Shown piece after piece: positions 17,166-19,632 of a stretch of 19,632 nucleotides of DNA; positions within the stretch are counted from its first letter, which is position 1; each line of letters starts with the position of its first letter. This DNA is from Rodentolepis nana (Eukaryota > Platyhelminthes > Cestoda > Cyclophyllidea > Hymenolepididae), in contig UZAE01000684.1 of the NCBI GenBank assembly GCA_900617975.1, positions 1-19,632 on the forward strand, written 5' to 3'. The translations under genes were made by a program, and so were the position numbers. The notes under the pieces were generated by a model. It did not search any database. It had not been told where the DNA came from and saw only the letters and a program-made list of their open reading frames with translations.

Positions 17166-19258
17166 ATTCTACCATCGGCAGCAAAAGCATGACAAGGAAA
17201 GTGCCAACTATCAGCAAATGATGCATGTCACCCAAAATGCAAACCAAGCTATCATGGAACTTCAAGAAGGCCGACTGGCCTAGATTCACAAACCTTTTAT
17301 AAAACGAACTGCATGTAAATCCCATCGACCACAACCACCAACCTGACAAACCGTACAGCAATATCACAATTATTCCCCGTTCCAAGATAAAACACTATAG
17401 AGTGTTCTGGTCCCAACACCTTGAGGAATTGAAAAGAAAGCAGTACGCCCTTCGCAACACTGTTGATTAGACTGGAAGAATGGAAGATGCACAAACCTGG
17501 AGAGAACAGTCAGCTTTCTTAAGGCAAACCATTTTACAAAACAAACGGACTTCCTTCGAGAAGTTCATCTCAAATATCAACTATCAAAGTGATAGCCAAC
17601 GCACCTTCAAATTTCTGAGAAACCTGCAAAACAACAGAGAAAGACCCAAGAAAGAACCAATACGCTTAAACAGCAAATTGCTTACCACCGACACCGAAAT
17701 AGCTAACTGCTTTGCGAGGTTCTATTCCCACAAGCAAAAGAAAAATCTTTTTGTCAAAAACTCTTCAAGAGAAATAAAGATACAAGTAGGATATTTTGAT
17801 GAAATTAAGGAAGACACAACAATGCCACATAATGTACTTACTGAACCACTCAGCTCTCATGAACTCAATGCTGCTATAAAACATCTATAGTGCAAAAAGT
17901 CTCATGGTGAAAACGGCATCCAGCCGGATTTCTAATTAAAATGGGGTCAAAAGCCAAGGAAATTCTGCTGATACTATTCAACAAAACTTGGGAGACCAGT
18001 CTCGTACCTACCCAATGGAAAGTTGCCATAGTAATACCAATACTAAAAAAGGGCTAAGACCCTAGCAACTTTGACAACTATAGGCCTATCTTCCTCACAA
18101 GCATGTTGTCTCAACTTATGGGGACTATGGTTAACAGGAGGCTAACCTGGTTCCTTGAAACCAACAACATTCTTAGAAACGAGCAAGCAGATTTTAGGCC
18201 GCAAAGATCAACAAACAGGTAGCCACGCTCCTCCAACATTTCAAAGATGCCTATGATGTAATAAATACTCTTGAAGCTGAATTCACTACTATCAATTCAC
18301 TATATGATCGAGTATGAAAATAGAATCTAATTCTAAAATTGGTGAAGATTAGCATGCTAAACTGGATAAAAGCATCCATTGGACAAAAATCATGTAAAGT
18401 CAGATATGGAAACGATCTGTCCAAATCTAACCTTTACAAAAAGACCTACCACAGGGAGCTGTCACAAGCTGCACTCTTTTCAATGCCTTCATCAATGACA
18501 CAGCCGAATTAGTACAGACAGTCACGGGCATCAAGTGCTTACTTTATGTAGATCTTGTTCTATGGTATTCCGCCTCCAAGAAGAACTCTCAGAAGAGGTC
18601 GAAAAGTGCCAAAAATTATGCACCTTAACTATTGGCAAACTGGTACAACAACAATGGTACGGTGATCAACACATCTAAAACTGCATACCAACCACTTCAT
18701 TGGCCCACCACAACATAAATCCGTATTTATTGTACAAGGATACTTCTCAAGAGTTCACATGTCTTGGAGTGACTTTTGGCACAAACTAACAAGGAAAAAC
18801 TACACTGCCCAAAATATCATAATGAGTGTCCAATATACTGAGCGTACTGAAGCACCTCGCTGGTAGCATATGGTGCTGTGCACGCTCAATCCTAAACACC
18901 ACTCACAAGATGTTTATTCAACCAATAATGTCGTATTGCTGTGAGCCACTTATTACAGCCTTTGAGGTGATTCTCAAACCACTCGAGAAGACGCACAATC
19001 AGGCATTACGACTAATTACTTCAGGGATAAAATCAACACCCACTGATGCAATGCTCCTGGTTACAGGGAACATCACAATACATTCCTTTATCAAAAAGAA
19101 GGCCTTGATACTGTGTGAGAAGCTAATACGCACTCCCATGGACAAATTCTTCAGCACCTACGAAATTAGGCCAAGACACCTAAAAACGCAATCTGGTCTA
19201 ATACAAAAAGCCATAGAACTGACGTTACAAATCGATCATACCAAACGTCTCTCTACCC

Positions 19259-19362
19259 ATGAACCCATTAGCAGACACTGATGGAGTTTCTCTCTCACCA
19301 TGAACCCATTAGCAGACATTGATGTAGTACTCCAAAACCCGTTAGCAGACACTGATGTACAT
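19259..19362 (+). repeat. Three-unit imperfect tandem repeat before the LINE RNase H domain
   Basis: The segment encoding NPLADID/NPLADTD occurs at 19259, 19300 and 19336, with periods of 41 and 36 bases. The minus-strand copy of the same LINE has it once. The first unit is read out of frame after 18826-19281, while the second and third are in frame with the RNase H part. Confidence 0.85.
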
Positions 19363-19632
19363 TGTTGCACCAAGCCGCTTGACCATTTCAGGAAAGCAAA
19401 TACCCATCTAGAAGAAATGCGTTCATTGGCCCTTGAGATAATCAATGTCAACTATCCTTCAGATCAATGGCTCCAAGTCTTCACTGATGGGTCTTACATA
19501 GAAAATCAAGCAAATGTGGGTGCAGGTGTTTACTCTGAACTATTCTCTCTCTTCGCAGCAGCTGGACACAATAGATTTGTATTCGAAGGAGAAATATTGG
19601 CCACTAAGATAACACTAGGCCAATTGTGTTGC

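Larger units (their letters stand above)
16365..19632 (+). pseudogene. Degenerate LINE ORF2: endonuclease, reverse transcriptase, RNase H; right end cut off
   Basis: A non-LTR retrotransposon polyprotein of the I/Jockey group, broken by frameshifts and stops. ORF2 probably starts at ATG 16365 (MTRLKRNFSRRNRPCEGES) and reaches the APE endonuclease opening ILQWNA at 16434. GDFNAH at 16822-16839 is an endonuclease motif. PGSDH/PGSGH near 17030 is the domain's final motif, here amplified in tandem. The pre-RT linker and RT start read openly at 17480-17890. RT blocks follow: YRPI at 18079, NEQADFR near 18180, LPQGAVTSC near 18450 and YVDL at 18545. The connector lies at 18826-19281, and RNase H starts VFTDGSYIENQ near 19477. 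At least three frame changes and several stops are present. It is the same family as the minus-strand copy at 13713-14747, whose overlapping part is very similar. Confidence 0.9.

Noticed and set aside
17164..17494. Minus-strand open frames of 65-73 codons
   Set aside because: They are antisense to the LINE ORF2, whose plus-strand motifs are clear on both sides.

Overview
The window looks like nuclear DNA of an arthropod, most likely an arachnid and perhaps a spider. This is inferred from AT-rich intergenic sequence, a metazoan Wnt receptor gene, and non-LTR retrotransposon protein remnants whose wording (ILQWNA, TGHDCLAKHLHR, VFTDGSYIENQ) resembles elements I know best from spider genomes. 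The species cannot be fixed from the sequence.

The one clear host gene is a Frizzled-family Wnt receptor at 8710-10962 on the + strand. It is a single uninterrupted 750-codon frame with a signal peptide, a ten-cysteine Frizzled domain, seven membrane segments, the Dishevelled-binding KTLVSW motif and a long C-terminal tail. The preceding 570 bp is richer in GC than its surroundings. It carries a perfect CRE palindrome, an inverted CCAAT box inside a 10-bp inverted repeat, and a CA repeat. Two AATAAA signals follow the stop.

The rest is mainly intergenic DNA with retroelements. Six copies of a roughly 290-335 bp SINE-like repeat lie at 46-333 (+), 2036-2348 (-), 4568-4901 (-), 6284-6613 (-), 15076-15402 (+) and 15670-15987 (-). 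The tail of a seventh touches the left edge. Four copies have recognisable target-site duplications of 11-15 bp, and the better-preserved copies end in AAAT-type tails, so they moved by target-primed reverse transcription. Two copies of a LINE of the APE endonuclease / reverse transcriptase / RNase H type are present. One is a 5'-truncated copy at 13713-14747 (-). The other, at 16365-19632 (+), spans nearly the whole ORF2 but is heavily mutated and cut by the right edge.

The most interesting observation is that the last 60 or so bases of the LINE, including its final codons and stop, match the 3' end of the SINE-like repeat. This is the signature of a SINE that borrowed its LINE partner's tail for mobilisation. 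Both LINE copies here are dead: RNase H deletion in one; frameshifts, lost RT catalytic residues and local tandem amplifications in the other.

Regions 349-2035, 2349-4556, 4913-6283, 6614-8140, 11311-13712, 14755-15062, 15416-15654 and 16003-16364 contain no gene that I can support. A TATA/E-box cluster near 5475-5606 is the only notable promoter-like site among them.
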